DNA of 64,000 bases from Boesenbergia rotunda (lineage: Eukaryota; Streptophyta; Magnoliopsida; Zingiberales; Zingiberaceae). This document shows positions 45,652 through 56,680 of the stretch, in pieces. Position numbers and translations under genes: made by a program. A model generated the notes under the pieces. That model worked only from the letters and a program-made list of their open reading frames with translations. It was not told the DNA's origin and searched no databases. Every line of letters begins with the position of its first letter. Position 1 is the first letter of the stretch. The DNA is taken from assembly GCA_024364735.1 (NCBI GenBank), contig JAGFNQ010005241.1, positions 477,786-541,785 on the forward strand, read 5' to 3'.

Positions 45652-46643
45652 TGTTGGGGCAATCTATGGTCTGGAGTGACCATGTGTTTTGATGTTTGGG
45701 TAAAGAGTTTAAGTTAGGTTTACCCTTGTGTTTTGATATGTATATTGGAGTGTGCAGGTCTTACAGGATACACATGGACTTAGCTGGATGGCTTCGGAAA
45801 CGGTGAAGAGTGGCATGGAGGTAAGCCGTGGGCTTGTGTGCACCCGAGGGACCATGAGTATAGAAGGGACGATAAGACGAGGGACGCGGACTTCGAGGCA
45901 TGCGTGTAGGGTGGCATGGAGGCAAGCCGAGGGCTTGCGTGTGCATCCATGGGACGGGAGCCAAAGTCGAAGAGGGTGTGAAGGAAACAGATCAAGGCTG
46001 CTGGTGAAGAGTCTGCTGAGTTGTGAGGGGTCGAGTGCTGAGGAATTGTACTCGGGAAATCCTAGGGGTCGAGTGCTGAGAGAATTATACTCGGGAAGGA
46101 AACCCAGGTAGGGCAGTTGACTGGTGATTAGGCAGTCGACTGGTAAACCCCACAGAAACATCAGTCGACTGCTATGGGGTTAGTCGACTGGTAGTGGATG
46201 AGAATTCGAACGTTGAGCTTGCAACGGTCGAATTTGAGTCGGGGCAGTCGACTGGTAGCGGCCAAAACAGAAGTGAGCTCTATTTAAAAGGGTTTCGTTT
46301 TAGCTGAGACTCTTGACGAATTTGGCTTTGGTTAAAGGTCAAATAGTAGTCTAAGAGCTCAGAAGTGTGTTCGGGTTTCTGGCGAGGTTTCTCCACCCAC
46401 AAGGAGTTACACGAGCTAGCCGGAGGGCATTTGGGGAGTGATCCACTGAAGGATCAAGGAATCGTCCACCTTACGGACAGCCGTGGAGTAGGAGCGACAT
46501 CTCCGAACCACGTAAAGGTAACGTGTTAGCATTGTTTAATTGTGTTATTATTGTTTCCGTTTGCGCACGCTAACATCGTAGGAAGAAGAATAGAGAAAAG
46601 CTATTCCCCCCCCCCCCTCTAGCTTGACAGTCACGATCTAACA
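45652..46643 (+). repeat. 5' LTR of family E
   Basis: 992 bp; carries CAGTCGACTG-type sites near 46112-46141, 46161-46193 and 46244-46255. The C-run before the end (46603-46618) is longer than in the other copy. Confidence 0.88.
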
Positions 46644-47952
46644 AGTGGTATCAGAGCGAGGTTCACTCTTGTTGGAATAACCGCCGAGAGAGCACAAGCT
46701 AGAGGAAATGATGATGGAAGACAAATTAGGGGATGATATCAATATTCCACCGCCTTATGATCATGAAGATTTTGACTATTGGAGGACAAGGATGAAGACT
46801 TGGTTTGGAATGGATTGGGAGTGCATGATGGTGCTAGAAGAACCTTTCGAGATTCCAAGAGACAAGCACGGGAAAAGACTTCGACCTAGATATTGGACTA
46901 AAGAGCAACAAAGTCAATCAAAGGTCAATGAGAAGGTAATTGAAATATTAATTGATATTTTGCCTAATAGTATATTGAGTTGTGTAGGTAAATATAAAGA
47001 TGCATATGAGTTATGAAAAAGATAGGAGAATTTCATGAGAACTATACACAAGCTAAGATAGTAGAAGAGCCCAAAGAAATAAGTTCAATGATCCAAGAAA
47101 GGGAAAAAGAAAAAGAGTTGTCAACCTTATCATGTGAAGTGGCACAATCAAGTGAACGATCATCTACTTCATCAAGGGAAGAAGAAGAGGTTTCAACTTC
47201 AAGAATTGAGGGGGAAGAGAGACCCTCATCAATCCCGAAGTAAGAAGAAGCTCCAACCTCCACCAAAGCAAAGTCAAAGGACCACATTATATGCTTTGGA
47301 TGCAACAAGAAGAGACACTACAAGGACAAGTGTCCACTAGGTAAGAAGGAGGTAAACCCTAAACCCGGGTCAATTCTTTTAAAAACTAATATGAGTTGTA
47401 GGGAAAAGAAGGAGAAAAAGCATATTAGATGCTTTACATGTGGGGAGCTAGGGCACTATCATACCAAGTGTCCGAGAACAGGAGAGCTCAAGAAAATGGA
47501 GCACTTGAGAAGATGGGAGAAGGAGGAAAAGAAAAGAAACTTACATCAAGGGGGAGCTCCAAAGGTAAGGGAGGTAATCCCTAAGTTTAAGCATGTTTCA
47601 AATTCATCTATGTATGCTAGAAATAATGAAAAATGCTTGCTTGTGCACAATCATGGATTTATATATAATGATAGGAATAGAGTTAACAAGGTCGATCAAA
47701 ACCCTAGGAAGGTCATGGATCATGATAAACCCAAGACCTGTGTACCTAAGGATCAAGGCATGAATCGAAAGAAGGGGAGACATATGCCTTGGAAGATGGG
47801 TAGGTCTAAGAATATCCGAGGTGGACATGTTGATTCTAGGTTTGAGAACCTAGAAAGGGAAAATCAAGCATTGAGGGAAAAGCTTGATAGGTTGGAAAAA
47901 ACCCTAGATAGATTCACTATTGGATCTAAGGGTTTAGGTATGGTGTTGGGTG

Positions 47953-50408
47953 TGTAGCGACCCGCCTTCTCTACCTTCAGACGGATCGTTACTTCTCTCT
48001 ACTTCTCTACTTTTGATACATGACTAAAAATGCGGAAATCTCTTTTTTTTTATTCTTTTAAATTCATCTAAGAATGATATTCTAACTTAAGTAGTCATGC
48101 ATGATACCATGTCACACTTCCTTTCTCAAAAACTCGCTAAATGGCACTTATTGAAACCTACCTCACCCAACTGAATTTTCGGGTATCAGTCGACTGATAC
48201 TGTATCAGTCAACTGATACACCTGTAATCAGAATTTCAGGTTTTCGGCAGTTGCTTCATTACTCCACCAAACCTATACTTTCGAGCCATACAGAGTCATG
48301 ACACCATTTCTATACTCTATACCAGTTTTCTAAACAATTTAGCCAATCAAAATGAATCCATAAACTTGAAATTAGGACTTTTGCGAGATTTAGCAAGTTA
48401 TGAAAAACTATATAAGACTTTGTCTAGAGTTTGTACTAAACTTTACTTCTAACCATTTAACTCATCATGCCGGATTCTATAACATTGCTAAAGCATTATG
48501 GAGTATGAATGCAACTTTTCTAAACATATTTAAGCAATAAAAACTTGATTCAAAGAGGAACTAGTACTATCTTGGCACAAACATCTATTTCTCCAACAAA
48601 GTATCAAGATTCTCAACTACTCACACTTTTACTCATCCAATGCAATTATAAGGATATGTATGCTAAATGAAATGACATGGAATCTTTACTCTGAGAAATT
48701 GAGCATGGAAAACTATCCAAAACTTAAATGTTCGCTATACTTTATAAAGCAAGAACTTGAAATTCAAATGATCTATAGCATTATGAATTAATAGCTAAAT
48801 TGTCTTGCGCCAACGATCTCTCCATAATCAGCCACCACACACACTCTACTCAGCACCGCCTCGTCGTCTTCCTTCAGAATTGCTTGCCTTTACCTTTATC
48901 TGCAATAAGAGGAAATGCAACTAATAAGCAAAAAGCTTAGTAAGTACTATCTAGCTCACAAAAACTCGAAATATGCAAACATGCTTCTAGATCAAACTGA
49001 ACATCATATGAGATACTAATATGCTTGAAAGAAAAACTAAGGACATGTATAGCTCAAAACATGCATACTCAAGCAATAATAAATCTCAATTTACTTTTCT
49101 TGGCTCAACTTGAAACTTTAGCTATTCTTTAACTTTTGAAAACTTTCTTAAATTTTCGAAACTTTGCTAAAGCATATACTTGAAAATAATAATCACTTGG
49201 ATCCACTGAAGACGTAAGTACCATCTGATGCGCGTTCCCTAAAAGGTTGGGGTAGCGAGCCACCAATCCTAATAGAGCAGACCTTGGTCTACCAGGGCCA
49301 AGACCTTGGAATTGGACACCTGGATTTCTTTAACGACGCCCTTGGACGCCGGGTACTGGCCTTATAAAATAAAATAGCTTTTCTTTCTTTTCTTTCTTAT
49401 CTGTAAATGCCTTGGCATTTTCTGGAGCACCTTGCGTGCTAAAATCCCTAAGTCTTGACTTTTGGGGATTTCTTAAGGCCTTGGCCTTTTCTTTTCTTAT
49501 CTTTATCTTTTCTTTTCTTTTCTCATAGCTTTTCTTGGTCCCTAATCTCATATAGGGCACTCAATAAAATATATAAGCATATAATGAACTAAGATCATAT
49601 GCAAAAACTAAAAACTAAAAGAAATATCTCTTTTAAAAACTTTTAAAGGAAATTCTCGCAGAAAAACCGCCTCTTACTGCAGGTGAGCAGTACTTACATT
49701 GATATCTTGGACTTACAACCAAGATTAACGTCTAGGACTCGAGAGAAACTTGAGATCTCGGAGAATTCTTCACGTCTACGCGTTCCTCTCGCCGCGGGGA
49801 TCCCGAATATAGAATTATCTCTTGGAGAAGAGCCTTAACCGGCCCCCTAGAGCTTGGTGTAGTTTCGCCCAGAAGAGGAGGGGTCGGCGTGAGGGTTTGG
49901 AGAGGAGAGAAAATAAAACTTCTCTCTTTAATTACCTATTTATACTTATGGGGCGGATTAACCTAACTACACCTTAAATATAGGTCTCTCCATCCTTTTC
50001 TGTGCTTGATACCCTAGCCCAGCTGGTCGCGCGCGTTTCTGGTTTCGTGCTAGTCGCGGGTTCGATCCACCAGCTGCACTTAATTGGTTTTTCCATTTAT
50101 ACTTATGGGGGCAAATCGACCTAACTACTCCTTAAATATAGGTCTCTCCTTCCTTTTCTGTGCTTGATACCCTAGCCCGGCTGGTTGCGCGCGTGGGCTG
50201 TTTCGTGGTGGTCGCGGGTTCAATCCACCGGCTGCCCTTAAACGTTTTTTTTATTTTTCTTTTTCTTTTTCCAAAAACACCAAACGGACTCGGAAAATTC
50301 CATAAAAATACTCTAAAAATTCCTAAAAATATCTAGAATATTTCTAAACCATTTCTAAATAATTCTAAGGACTTTAAGTACTAAAAATGGAAATTTTGGG
50401 GCGTTACA
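47953..50408 (-). mobile_element. Solo LTR, TGTAACGCCCC type, duplication GGGTG
   Basis: 2456 bp, flanked by GGGTG (47948-47952 and 50409-50413). The plus strand reads TGTAGCGACC...GGGCGTTACA; the reverse complement begins TGTAACGCCCCAAAATTTCC, typical of some plant LTRs (probably Ty3/gypsy, from memory). There is no internal domain, primer site or second LTR, so it is a solo LTR. The orientation is inferred from that start. It contains one CAGTCGACTG dyad (48187-48215) and a 157-bp tandem repeat with tRNA-like boxes (49938-50240). Confidence 0.82.
49938..50240 (+). repeat. 157-bp tandem duplication with tRNA-like A and B boxes
   Basis: Two copies (49938-50094 and about 50095-50240). The first has TAGCCCAGCTGG at 50015-50026, matching the RNA polymerase III A-box consensus TRGCNNAGYNGG, and GGTTCGATCC at 50059-50068, matching the B-box. 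The spacing is tRNA-like. The second copy has one mismatch in the A box (TAGCCCGGCTGG) and an acceptable B box (GTTCAATCC). No complete tRNA cloverleaf is evident. Confidence 0.6.
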
Positions 50409-51681
50409 GGGTGATCTAAAACCCAACAATGATAGATCGGGGTTGGGGTACCGATCTAAGGTCTCCAATGCCAATGGAAAGAAATATGCTAGGGTACATA
50501 TGATTATGGCAAGGAAGGAAAGTCCAAAAATGATAAGGGGGTGTCATTTAAAAGTAAAAAGAAGGTCTTAACTAAGGACAAGGTGTCTAAGGTTGAGAAG
50601 GTTAAGTTTGTAGGCCAAGAGTCACTGGAGGTACACCGGTGTGGAATAGTGGTTGTTGAGTCACCTAGGGAGGTGGCTAAGGCTAAGAACTCAAGGGGGA
50701 GCTCTAGGAGTTTTTGGGATCCATGGTAAATGGATCTCGGGAGGTTTGTCTCGGAGGTCTAGATGGACCATGAAGTGTGCCAAAAGAGTTGGAGACGGAC
50801 TTGAGTCTCAATTCTTGGGTTTTGGCACATTGGGTATGTGTTTCATGCATAAAAATATGACATTGGGGTCATAAAGCATGAGAATTGATTTTTGATGTAT
50901 AAATGTCATGTAAATCAATGCTAGGGATACATTGTGGGTTGGCATGGGCAGTAACATCAAGGGAAGACCAAAACTAGGACTTTAGGCCAATGTTCCATTG
51001 AACTTTTTAGCTAGTTTTGGGTTTTGTGTCAATCTTGAGAATGATGATAGATACATTTTTTTAGTGTATTTTTTTCAAGTAGGTATGAGTACCACAAAAT
51101 TTGAGAATTTTTTGAGATTTGTGAAATTTTTGGTGCATTTCTGAAATTGGGTTCAGAAAGTTGAAATTTGGTTTTTCAGAGTGCCAGTCGACTGGCCTAG
51201 GGGTTGTCGACTAGTAAAGGCTGATTTGGATTTTCAACCATTGAAAAGTGTCCAAATAATGTAAAATAAGTGTGTGGGAGATAGTACACTGTGTTTAGGA
51301 TCATTAGAGTTTAAAAGATCCAATAAGGGGGAAATTGTTGGAGTCTTTTGATGTGTGGCAAAGGGGGAGAAGTGTTGGGTTCAAGTGGGAAACCAAACAC
51401 GCCTTTGCAAGAAATCCTAGGTTTAGGGGGAGCCTAGGTAAAGGGGGAGCATTGTTGCTCCATTCGTGGCGTAAGGGGGACCTTGGAGGGGTTCTTAAAA
51501 AGTCTTTGTAAGTCCAATGTAGGGGGAGCCTTGGAGAGGTTTTAAAAAACCCGTTTTGGTAAAAATTCCTAACTTAGGGAGGTTAGGTGTGGGGATGCAT
51601 TGTGATAGGATCCATGCATGTTTGCATTATATTTGTTTTCCCTAACTTAAACGTATTGCCAAACATCAAAAAGGGGGAGAT

Positions 51682-52667
51682 TGTTGGGGCAATCTATGGT
51701 CCGAAGTGACCATGTGTTTTGATGTTTGGGCAAAGGGTTTATGTTAGGTTTACCCTTATGTTTTGATATGTGTATTGGAGTGTGCAGGTCTTGCAGGATA
51801 CACATGGACTTAGCTGGACGGCTTCAGAAACAGTGAAGGGTGGCATGGAGGCAAGCCGCGGGCTTGTGTGCACCTGAGGGACCATGAGTATAGAAAGGAC
51901 GATGAGCCAAGGGACGCGGACTTCGAGGCATGCGTGAAGGGTGGCATGGAGGCAAGCCGAGGGCTTGTGTGCGCATCCGCGGGATGGGAGCCAAAGTCGA
52001 AGAGGGTGTGAAGGCAACAGATCGAGGCTGCTGGTGAAGAGTCAGCTGAGTTGTGAGGGGTCGAGTGCTGAGCGATTGTACTCGGGAAATCCTAGGGGTC
52101 GATGCTGAGAGAATTGTACTCGGGAAGGAAACCTAGGTAGGGCAGTCGACTGGTGATTAGGTAGTCGACTGGTAAACCCCACAGAAACATCAGTCGACTG
52201 CTATGGGGGCAGTCGACTGGTAGTGGCTGAGAATTCGAACATTGGGCTTGCAACGGTCGAATTTGAGTGGAGGCAGTCGACTGGTAGAGGCCAAAACAGA
52301 AGTGAGCTCTATTTAAAAGGGCTTTGTTTTGGATGAGACTCTTACGAATTTGGCTTTAGTTAAAGGCCAAATAGTAGTCTAAGAGCTCAGAAGTGTGTCT
52401 GAATTTGTGGCGAGGTTTCTCCACCCACAAGGAGCTACACGAGCTAGCCGGAGGCCATCCGGGGAGTGATCCACCGAAGGATCAAGGGATCGTCTACGTT
52501 ACGGACAGCCGTGGAGTAGGAGCGTCATCTCCGAACCACGTAAAGGTAACGTGTTAGCGTTGTTTAATTGTGTTATTATTATTTCCGTTTGCGCACGCTA
52601 ACATCGTAGGAAGAAGAATCGAGAAAAGCTATTCACCCCCCTCTAGCTTGACGGTCACGATCTAACA
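51682..52667 (+). repeat. 3' LTR of family E
   Basis: 986 bp, near-identical to 45652-46643. Upstream of it are several polypurine-like copies (51325-51341, 51359-51370, 51440-51450) in addition to the tract at 51671-51681. A hairpin CCTAAC...GTTAGG lies at 51568-51587. Confidence 0.88.
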
Positions 52668-52672
52668 ATGGA

Positions 52673-52840
52673 TAGTCGTGGAGTAGGAGTTTCATCTCCG
52701 AATCATGTAAACGGTTGGTGTTAGCGTTGTTTTTGTTTTGTATATAGTTTTCCGCTTGCGCACGCTAACATTGTAAGTAGAAAAATCGAGAAAAAGCTAT
52801 TCACCCCTCCCCCCTCTAGCTTCATGGTAAGATCCTAACA
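52673..52840 (+). repeat. 3' LTR of family C, right part
   Basis: Continues the family C LTR after element E: TAGTCGTGGAGTAGG...GATCCTAACA, matching 38401-38567. The end at 52840 abuts transposase coding sequence. Confidence 0.85.
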
Positions 52841-53862
52841 TCTAATTGGTTGAATATAATTTTCTAAAAGTTTTAATACATCTTGAACAAATAAATTTAA
52901 AACATGACATACACAACGAATATGAAAAAAATAAACCACCAATAACAGGTTGACAAACAAATTTTAGTTCATCTATAGAAGCGGTATTAGAACTAGCATT
53001 ATCTAATGATATTGAAAATATTTTATGAGTCAATCCACATTCTTCTAAAATTAAACATAATAATTGTGCAATGTTATGGGCAGTATGTGATTCATCAAAA
53101 ACTCTATATGCTAACAATCTTTTTTGAAGGATCCAAGAGTTATCAATCCAATGGCATGTCACACCCATATAAGAATGAGTTTGCCAATGATCACTCCAAA
53201 TATCGGAACATAAAGAAATTTTATTATTTAATTTACTAAATTCATCAATTAAATTCCCCCCCCCCTTATTTTACTAATCTTTTTATTTTACGAGGAAGTG
53301 TAGTCCTAGGAACACGTTTAGCAGCTGGATTAAGTGATTCTTTACATAAATCTTCAAATATGCATTTAGATCCAAAACTAAAAGAAAGATATTTTACGGA
53401 AACAAATTTAGCTAATGATTCTCTTAATTTATTATCTGAATATAAAAATAAACTAGAATCAGTACTACTACCACTAGAAAATCTTGATAATTGTGTTTGA
53501 GAGCGGTTAAACCCATATTCCGTCGGGTGCTTCGTTTCTACATGTCGTTTCAACGGCCCATAGCCACTGCCTGCTTGGAATTTGTAGGAAGCATTGCAAT
53601 GCTTACATTTTGCACGCAATTCTCCCGATGGAAGTGTGACATTCTCAAAATGTTTAGTGAAAATAGAAGATTTTAAAAGAGGATTTTCCCGAACCTTAGT
53701 AGTAATTGTGTCGATACTTCCTTACGTTTCGGGAATCGAAGAGCGTTGGGGCTGAGCCTTGGTCTCATCATTGGTGGATTGAATTTGAATGTTAGAATCC
53801 TCATACGCTATTTCTTTTCCTCTCCGAGATCGAGATGATGAAGCTCCATGACCACCTTCCAT
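52841..53862 (-). pseudogene. hAT-superfamily transposase, N-terminal part only
   Basis: Reading from an ATG at 53862 (MEGGHGASSSRSRRGKE), the frame meets a TAA near 53727 and then continues into 53619-53266. There a BED-type zinc finger is clear (CKHC ... LKRHVETKH, then a typical SRFSSG linker). After a poly-G frame disruption near 53258-53266, the frame resumes as SDIWSDHWQTHSYMGVTCHWID...LQKRLLAYRVFDESHTAHN and then ISLDNASSNT (53168-52842). This is the start of the RNase H-like catalytic domain of hAT transposases. The rest of the catalytic domain and the C-terminal dimerisation region are missing, cut by the family C LTR at 52840. Not functional. Confidence 0.88.
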
Positions 53863-54090
53863 TATCGTCGAATCGAAAGATGAAGAACGTGTAGAGAAGT
53901 TGAGACTTGAGATTTGAGAACGAGAGATTGAGAAAAGAGAAGATGTGTGTGAAAATGATGAAATGAGCTCCCTATTTATAGGGTTTGGATCATAACGGTC
54001 ACTAAATCATATTCATTAATAAAAAAACGGTCAAATGATATCAACCATTGAAAAAAAATCAGAAAAACAAAAAAAAAACCCAACGACATT

Positions 54091-54237
54091 GAACCGGCGA
54101 TTAACCGTCGGTTCAGTGCCGTTGGAACCGGCGGTTAACTGAACCGTCGGTTCGGCGGTTTTCAACTGGCGCGAACCGGGTCAACGGGCTGGGCCCATTG
54201 ACCCGGGCAGGTTCCGAGCTGGAACCGGCCCCAAGTC
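54091..54237. repeat. Subterminal repeats and probable right end of the hAT element
   Basis: GC-rich stretch with repeated GAACCG, CGGTTC and CCGTCGGTTC words in both orientations, ending GGAACCGGCCCCAAGTCTAG. hAT elements often have such subterminal repeats upstream of the transposase gene. The opposite end is lost, so the terminal inverted repeat and 8-bp duplication cannot be confirmed. Confidence 0.55.
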
Positions 54238-55831
54238 TAGATATGCAGTAGAATCTGAAATATGAAATTGAACGTGACGTGGTATTTCAATGATAATGAT
54301 TTTCGACATTTTCATTGTACTCCGGTAAGATATAATTTAGTTTGGAATTGTGGCCAGAAGTCGTCATCGATATTCAAGTAACAATCGAATGTATACATAA
54401 AATACCATGTTATTTTTATTAGATTTTATGTTTTAAATTTTCGTTACGTATCATTACTCTGAAATAGGTCGAGTATAAAATCAAGATAGAGTTTTGATTC
54501 ATTAAAAAAATCGTTAAAATAACAATTATGAAAAAAAAATTGTTGTTAAACGTGTAGAATAATGACGAAAGAAAATTCCGATGTTAAAATTATGATACTA
54601 ATGGTTAAAATAAAAAATTATTATCGTTGATGATAATCAATACACGATTGAACCATCGATAATAAATACCTTTATATTTCACGTTAAAAATAACTTTTTT
54701 TAACAATAAAATCAATAAAAAATTGTTAGAATAAGATCGGCCGTCCCCTAAATTAATGGAGGAAAAAAATGGGACACGAAAGTTAAAAAAAAATAATAAT
54801 AAAATAACAGAACATCCGTCAATCAATTTAGAATATTTTTAATTAACACTAAAGTTGAGTGGTAAGAATTTGATTACTCAGAATATATTTTTATAAATAA
54901 ATAAAAAATAATTTAATAAAAAATAAATATGAAAAAAATATAATTTAATATGTAATAAATAAGAAAGAATATATTGGAAAGAAATATTTTTAATAATGAT
55001 ATTAAAAATTATAAATTTTTTTTAATAGATTTATATATTTTTATAAGTTAAAAAATTAATTTAATATAAAAATAAATAAGAAAAAATACAACTTAATATG
55101 AAAATAAATAGAAAATGATATAATTTAATAGAAAAATAAATAAGAAAGGTTAAAATTAGAAAAGGATATTAAATTAAAATTTTTATTTTATTTTATTTTT
55201 TTTTGCCGTCAGATTTTGATTATTTAGCATTAACCATTAATTTAATGTTAATTAAATCTATTCTAATATTGAGTAAAACTACTCTAATTTAATTAAAATT
55301 ATTTTAACATTAATATAACATTTTTAATTTCACAAAGTAGATTTTTTTTTTGAAATTATTATAATATAAAGTAGTTTTGATTAAAATTATTATAATTCAA
55401 AATTGTAATTATAGTATGGTAGTAAAAGGTGATTTACTTATCCCAACGCCCAGGTCAATCCGTCCTAGATTAATATGGGGAGGTAAATTACGAAGGTTAC
55501 TAATTCGGATGTTATAGCTAGTGTGTAGGGAGGACGGGTATATTGGTTTTGTTAAGTTTTGATCCCAGATCTCAAAGTGTCAATATTCACGTTTTAATCA
55601 TCAGTCGATCCCGTGAGTTAATTGGATAATTTAAGGATGAGAATTAAGATGAAATATCATTTCAATGTTTTTTTTTCATATAAAGCAAATAAAAAATAAA
55701 AAAATCCGAGACGCAATTTACATTTTCACCTTTTTTTTATTTGTTAAAAATAAAAAATATTCTCGTTAATAGTTTATTTCGATCAGCATATATTAAGATG
55801 TTAATTAATAAAGACAACAGCGAGAACCGCA
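54238..55831. other. AT-rich intergenic region upstream of the isoamylase gene
   Basis: About 1.6 kb of strongly AT-rich sequence without a convincing ORF. A small inverted repeat (GTGATTTACTTATCCC near 55430 with GGGGAGGTAAATTAC near 55482-55496) may be a relic of a mobile element. Otherwise I see nothing in it. Confidence 0.5.
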
Positions 55832-55869
55832 CACGTGTCAAATCACGGGTATCTCTCGCTTATATATAT
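55832..55869 (+). promoter_or_regulatory. G-box and TATA box of the isoamylase gene
   Basis: ACACGTGTC with the palindromic G-box CACGTG at 55832-55837, then TATATATAT at 55861-55869. The TATA box lies 65-73 bases before the ATG at 55934, giving a likely start of transcription near 55890-55900 and a 5' leader of about 35-45 bases. G-boxes are bound by bZIP and bHLH factors in light- and ABA-responsive plant genes; the regulation here is inferred. Confidence 0.6.
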
Positions 55870-55933
55870 CTATTTCTGGCGACGGAACTCAAGTTCTCTG
55901 CTACCCTTTTCTTCTTCTTTTATTTCTCTTTTC

Positions 55934-56680
55934 ATGGATTCGATCCTTCCTCTGCCCCACACTCGAGGCACCGCCTTCAGCTCTTCCTCTCTCAGATGGC
56001 GGATCAATGCGTCTCTCATCTCCTCGACGCCCTCCGCCGTCCGCCGCTTCCGGATCTCGATGGGGTAATCTTCTTCTCTTCAACTCTGCTCCTTTCCAGA
56101 ACTTGTTTTTCACCAGAGTTACGCATATTCAGATGTAGTTCATCCAGATTTGCGTTAGGATCGCAAAGAGCCGTCAGTAAGGCATGTATTTGGTTTGCTC
56201 CCCGTATCGTTTTCAATTTTCTGTTGGGAGTTGAATTGCTAACCACGAGCGATCTCGTTGTTGTCGCAGTCCCGAGGAAGATTTATGCTAAATCCTTGCA
56301 ATGTTTTTGATCAAACTGTTGAAGAACAATCGATAGAGGTGTGCTTTTATTTATTTTGTTTTTCTTTGTTTTTTTCGTTATCTCGTGCATTTTTTTTTTC
56401 TTTTGTTGTTGTCGAGACTAATTTCATATGCTTGCTCTGGCATCAGTTTACCTTCAATATTGTATGAATAAAAACACATAAACATAAAGAAATTAATTGA
56501 CGATGTTTTCAATTTCACATAGGAAAAGACTTCAGAAATGTTGGACGCTCATATTTCGTTGAAGTATTCTCATGGTGTGGCCTCTCCACTTGGTGTATCA
56601 GTTGCTGAAAATGGAATTAACTTTGCAGTTTTTTCAAGGCACGCTACACGTGTCTCACTGTGCTTGTCAAAATGTGGGAG
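55934..56680 (+). CDS. ISA3: Isoamylase-type starch debranching enzyme, plastid (5' exons only)
   Basis: Exon 1 from the ATG at 55934 to 56064 encodes MDSILPLPHTRGTAFSSSSL and more: rich in Ser and Arg, poor in acidic residues, as plastid transit peptides are. Exon 2 is about 56281-56338 in that frame, using the AG at 56279-56280. Exon 3 (56523-56680) encodes YSHGVASPLGVSVAENGINF and AVFSRHATRVSLCLSK, the start of the CBM48 domain of isoamylase/glycogen-debranching enzymes. A second reading starts at 55996 (MADQCVSHLL) and splices in phase to the AG at 56268-56269; the transit-like start is preferred because it is the first ATG after the TATA box. The enzyme cuts alpha-1,6 branches of glucans in plastids. 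ISA2 genes are usually intronless, so ISA1 or ISA3 is indicated. The text favours ISA3, but the subclass is uncertain. The catalytic GH13 exons are not in the window. Confidence 0.72.

Larger units (their letters stand above)
46708..50729 (+). pseudogene. gag of family E, split by a solo LTR
   Basis: Starts at the ATG at 46708 (MMMEDKLGDDINIPPPYDHEDFDYW), soon after the primer site. The gag head is intact to 47010, where a lost base shifts the frame. 47013-47243 is the acidic S/E region, ended by TAA where family C has CAA. The same frame resumes with a first knuckle (CFGCNKKRHYKDKC) and a complete second one (CFTCGELGHYHTKC), then the coiled coil LERENQALREKLDRLEKTLD to 47947. The solo LTR then interrupts it; the remaining tail (homologous to 12580-12795 of family A) is at 50409-50729. 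Confidence 0.85.
45652..52667 (+). mobile_element. Family E gag-only Copia (Sirevirus-like) element
   Basis: LTRs 45652-46643 and 51682-52667 (TGTTGGGGC...TCTAACA), flanked by perfect duplications ATGGA (45647-45651 and 52668-52672). Initiator-Met primer site 46646-46657; polypurine tract 51671-51681. The interior holds a gag interrupted by a 2456-bp solo LTR (47953-50408). No PR, IN or RT. It inserted into the family C 3' LTR. Confidence 0.92.
37688..52840 (+). mobile_element. Family C Copia-like element with gag and an extra ORF
   Basis: 5' LTR 37688-38567 (truncated by about 270 bp at its left), initiator-Met primer site 39887-39898, gag 39886-41548, extra ORF 42382-43675, polypurine tract 44677-44690, and 3' LTR 44691-45651 continued at 52673-52840. 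Two later insertions interrupt it: solo LTR D (38568-39878) and element E (45652-52667). There is no protease, integrase or RT. The right end (GATCCTAACA, 52840) lies in a hAT transposase gene that it truncates. Confidence 0.82.

Noticed and set aside
50015..50068. Functional tRNA gene
   Set aside because: A and B boxes are present, but acceptor and anticodon stems cannot be drawn convincingly; kept only as a finding.
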